30,352 nt of DNA, taken from the NCBI GenBank assembly GCA_014904985.1, contig MU129142.1, positions 57,472-87,823 on the forward strand. Direction: 5' to 3'. Below the pieces are notes generated by a model. The model had not been told where the DNA came from, did not search any database, and saw only the letters and a list, made by a program, of their open reading frames with translations. Positions 28,105-30,352 of the stretch are shown here, one piece after another. The stretch comes from Hydnum rufescens UP504 (taxonomy: Eukaryota > Basidiomycota > Agaricomycetes > Cantharellales > Hydnaceae). Position 1 is the stretch's first letter. Each line of letters opens with the position of its first letter. The position numbers and the translations under genes were made by a program.

Positions 28105-29880
28105 ATGGTGAACTTTCGCTCGCTCCCTGATGCTCCAATCACGGTACATGACTTGCATTAGCACATATATGGGCTCTTTACGTATGTTTCAAGCAGGATG
28201 AACCCTTTAATCCATTCTGGCAGCCTCGTTATCCTGCCGCTGACTTCATCGACTGGACAGTCAAAACTGTTGAAGAAGAGGTCAGTCGTGCCCAGGGCTC
28301 GTTCTCGCCTGCCATTAATCCATGGTGAAGGCTCGCGACAATGAAATTCTGGGACTCAACTCCGTACAAGCGAAGTTTTACGGGGAGTTTCCGTCCTACA
28401 GACACAAAATCCATGCAGCCTCTTTAGATTTCGATGCCTTGTTCATCGATTCCAGTTCCGAGGGTTCTAACTCTGATCTCTCTTACTCGCGCCTCCCTGT
28501 CTCTCGTGCTCTGGGTGCCTCTCCGTCCTTGCCAGTGTGCGTCTCCGCCAAGTCCCCAGCCTTCAACGCTTCCGATAATCCCTCAAGGTGTAGTCGAAGC
28601 GACGTCGAGAATAGTAACCATCCTGAAAAGCGCCCTCTATCCAATGTCTCTATGGATAAGGTAGTCTTTTGGAATCCCCGCACTTCGTTATCTAGCTATA
28701 AGAAGCTCTGCGGAATTCCGCAAATTCTGTGCTCGCACTCTTCTCCACCAGAAAAATTCTCTCCACTCCACGCTTTGTCTCGGATTGATATTCCAAGCAT
28801 GGATTACATCGCCTACGTGTCTGATGAAGAATCGAGCCCTCAAGCCGCCGTCAGTGGACACCCCTTGACTCTAGACGTTCCTATGGGTGGATGGCCTCCA
28901 GATGACACTGAGATAAGTGATGATCCTCAACCTCTGTTGTTGTACCGGGAGTACATTGTCGAATTGGAGGGTACTGCCTGAGGGGTCCTCAGCCCTGTGG
29001 TATTGACGGCATTGTTGATCATAACGTCTCACAGATAGCCTCTATGGACCTTACTATGGGCCGTGTAATATAGACTCGGTGGAGGACCTGATATACGACC
29101 TGGACAACCTCTTGCCTGGTATTCGTCTCAAGAAGAATCTCGATCTCCTTTATGCCGGGGTTGGCAATAGGATCACGTTTCAAACGCTGTTGGATTATCT
29201 TTCACAACTTGGACAGATATCATCTGCTTCTCTCGACTTGTTTCGTGCCCTTGACGATGTGACGACCCTTGATCTTCGTGAATCTCTCAGCGCTTGTGTA
29301 CTTGTGGCCCCGATTTCGGATACGAAAGAAATTCTGGCCGGTATGTTCGAATCCCATTGCCTTGTGCCTCCGGTTGATGTTGTTTCATCAGTCTTGGGCC
29401 ATCCGAATAGTTTCACCCACCTAACAGAACTCATCCTTAGCAATGTTCCTCTTCATGATGAAGATCTGTTGAACTTGGGTCGCCTGCCGTCATTGGACAC
29501 CCTCAACATCTCAAACACTTGCATCGGGGATGAAGCGTAAGGCTTCTGTACTGGCCGTCTGCGTGTGAATAAAGCACCGTTTTCATCGTGATCCACTGAT
29601 GCTCAGAATCGCTTACTTGTTGCCGCTGAAATCAACTCTTGCATGCCTCGATATTTCCTCAAACCCTCGCCTTACCGACGACAGCTGCGCCTTGCTTACC
29701 TTTCTCACTTCTCTCTCATTTCTCGACATACGGCAGACCGGTGTGAATATGCCCGGACTTCGACGGTTCGCCCGCTCCGTCGATCCCGTGCGTTGGACCC
29801 TTACAATCGAGGTTCCAGATACATGTCTCGAGTATCTCAGCGGTCAGTTACACCATGCCTCCCGAGGCTACCCTTACTGA
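28105..29880 (+). CDS. Leucine-rich-repeat protein, five exons, 512 aa, apparently intact
   Basis: Exons 28105-28143, 28197-28280, 28331-28970, 29035-29536 and 29607-29880 join to 1539 nt, an exact codon multiple ending TGA. ATG 28105 (MVNFRSLPDAPIT) gives a 13-codon first exon with good donor GTACAT. The middle (aa 42-254) is Ser/Pro/Asp-rich and probably disordered. Residues about 330-480 hold leucine-rich repeats: LTELILSNVPLHDEDLLNL, PSLDTLNISNTCIGDEA, CLDISSNPRLTDDSCALL, SLSFLDIRQTGVNMPGL. The repeats suggest a protein-binding role; location and partner cannot be told. The 50 nt intron at 28281-28330 (GTCAGT..GTGAAG) is the weakest; the alternative is a one-base loss near 28324. Unlike its neighbours the frame has no TGA decay, so this is likely a host gene under selection. 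Exact function is unknown. Confidence 0.8.
28144..28196 (+). other. Intron 1 of the LRR gene
   Basis: GTACATGA..TTCAAGCAG, 53 nt, phase 0. Confidence 0.75.
28281..28330 (+). other. Intron 2 of the LRR gene (weakest call)
   Basis: GTCAGTCG..CATTAATCC..GTGAAG, 50 nt. It is needed to change frame between exons 2 and 3; a one-base deletion near 28324 would explain the shift equally well. Confidence 0.5.
28971..29034 (+). other. Intron 3 of the LRR gene
   Basis: GTACTGCC..CGTCTCACAG, 64 nt. It splits a codon after its first base, and both exons stay open. Confidence 0.8.
29537..29606 (+). other. Intron 4 of the LRR gene
   Basis: GTAAGGCT..CACTGATGCTCAG, 70 nt. It splits an Ala codon after two bases within the LRR region; the repeats continue across it. 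Confidence 0.85.
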
Positions 29881-29951
29881 GTTTTCCCACTGCTGCCGCA
29901 CTGTCTATTTCACCATTACTTTTTTGCGTCTTGATGGATCACTAATAAGGC

Positions 29952-30218
29952 ATGCAACACCAGTACGCGATCAAGCTCCCGGCTCCGCTTATAACATACC
30001 CGCAAGACAGTAAAAGCCTTACAATCGAGACACTCCGTAGCAACCTCGTCGTCCACGCACAGTGTAACCCTAACATCTCCACCGGCGGCTCCAAAATGGA
30101 GATGGCTCAACGACTGGAAGACGTACTGTGTCGTAGGGAGGATGATCTGTGGGTCCTTGATGTTATGGGCTGGCGAGAAGACTTGGACGAGGAACTTGAG
30201 TTGGACGGTTGGAAGTAG
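29952..30218 (+). CDS. Small SAP-like protein or last exon of a larger one, 88 aa
   Basis: ATG 29952 opens 88 codons ending TAG. Residues 24-60 (LTIETLRSNLVVHAQC, then GGSKMEMAQRLEDVL) resemble a SAP domain: two short helices with a Gly turn and the K/M-x-x-x-A-x-R-L signature. SAP domains bind AT-rich DNA in nuclear proteins. The tail is acidic (REDLDEELELDGWK). It lies 71 bp after the LRR gene on the same strand. GATCACTAATAAG just upstream could be the end of an intron, so this may be the terminal exon of a longer transcript. Confidence 0.45.
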   Translation: MQHQYAIKLPAPLITYPQDSKSLTIETLRSNLVVHAQCNPNISTGGSKMEMAQRLEDVLCRREDDLWVLDVMGWREDLDEELELDGWK

Positions 30219-30352
30219 TTGGTGCCCAATGGAAAAAATATCAGGCTCATCAATATGGCGTAAAAGTATTGGAAGCCTAGTATATCCTTGGAGCCGGAGA
30301 ATCCGTACAGCTAAGCAATGTGATCGATGACTTCCTACAAACAAAACTGATA
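30219..30352. other. Window end, nothing recognised
   Basis: A short flank after the SAP-like ORF. No gene or repeat could be supported. Confidence 0.3.

Overview
The window looks like gene-poor, transposon-rich chromosomal DNA of a mushroom-forming basidiomycete (Agaricomycetes). The evidence is introns of 44-70 nt with GT..AG ends, a Ty3/gypsy chromovirus with a chromodomain, a Ty1/copia gag of the kind common in that class, and several uncharacterised multi-exon proteins. The genus cannot be read from the sequence; Boletales-like genomes are one guess.

Layout. 1-3798: a decayed plus-strand gene with Ser/Arg-rich and minisatellite sections, split by a 1.38 kb solo LTR-like element (2311-3686). 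4491-7727: two adjacent or fused uncharacterised genes with clear introns and some frame breaks. 7933-9697: a structured non-coding block in which GGGGCCCC palindromes flank a tandem array of five modules. Each module has one or two hairpins, and most also have intron-like ends. 9709-24790: a minus-strand copia fragment whose gag is split at a GTGCC target duplication by a solo LTR. That solo LTR is split at a CTCAG duplication by a 12.99 kb chromovirus, whose pol is split at a CCGC duplication by a second copy of the 1.38 kb element. This gives four nested layers. 25125-26835: another degraded gene, split by a further solo LTR with GATAC duplications. 27064-27371: a 308 bp MITE. 28105-29880: an apparently intact five-exon gene for a 512-residue leucine-rich-repeat protein, followed by a small SAP-like ORF.

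The chromovirus carries Gag with a zinc knuckle, protease, RT, RNase H, integrase and chromodomain, then a 2.5 kb accessory coding region before the 3' LTR. It is dead. Its in-frame stops are almost all TGA where CGA is the likely ancestor, the RT metal-binding motif reads YIDN, and several frameshifts are present. The same CpG decay pattern appears in neighbouring elements and genes.

The most unusual signals are the covarying hairpin/intron-like array, the accessory ORF behind a possible splice acceptor, and the base-exact nesting.
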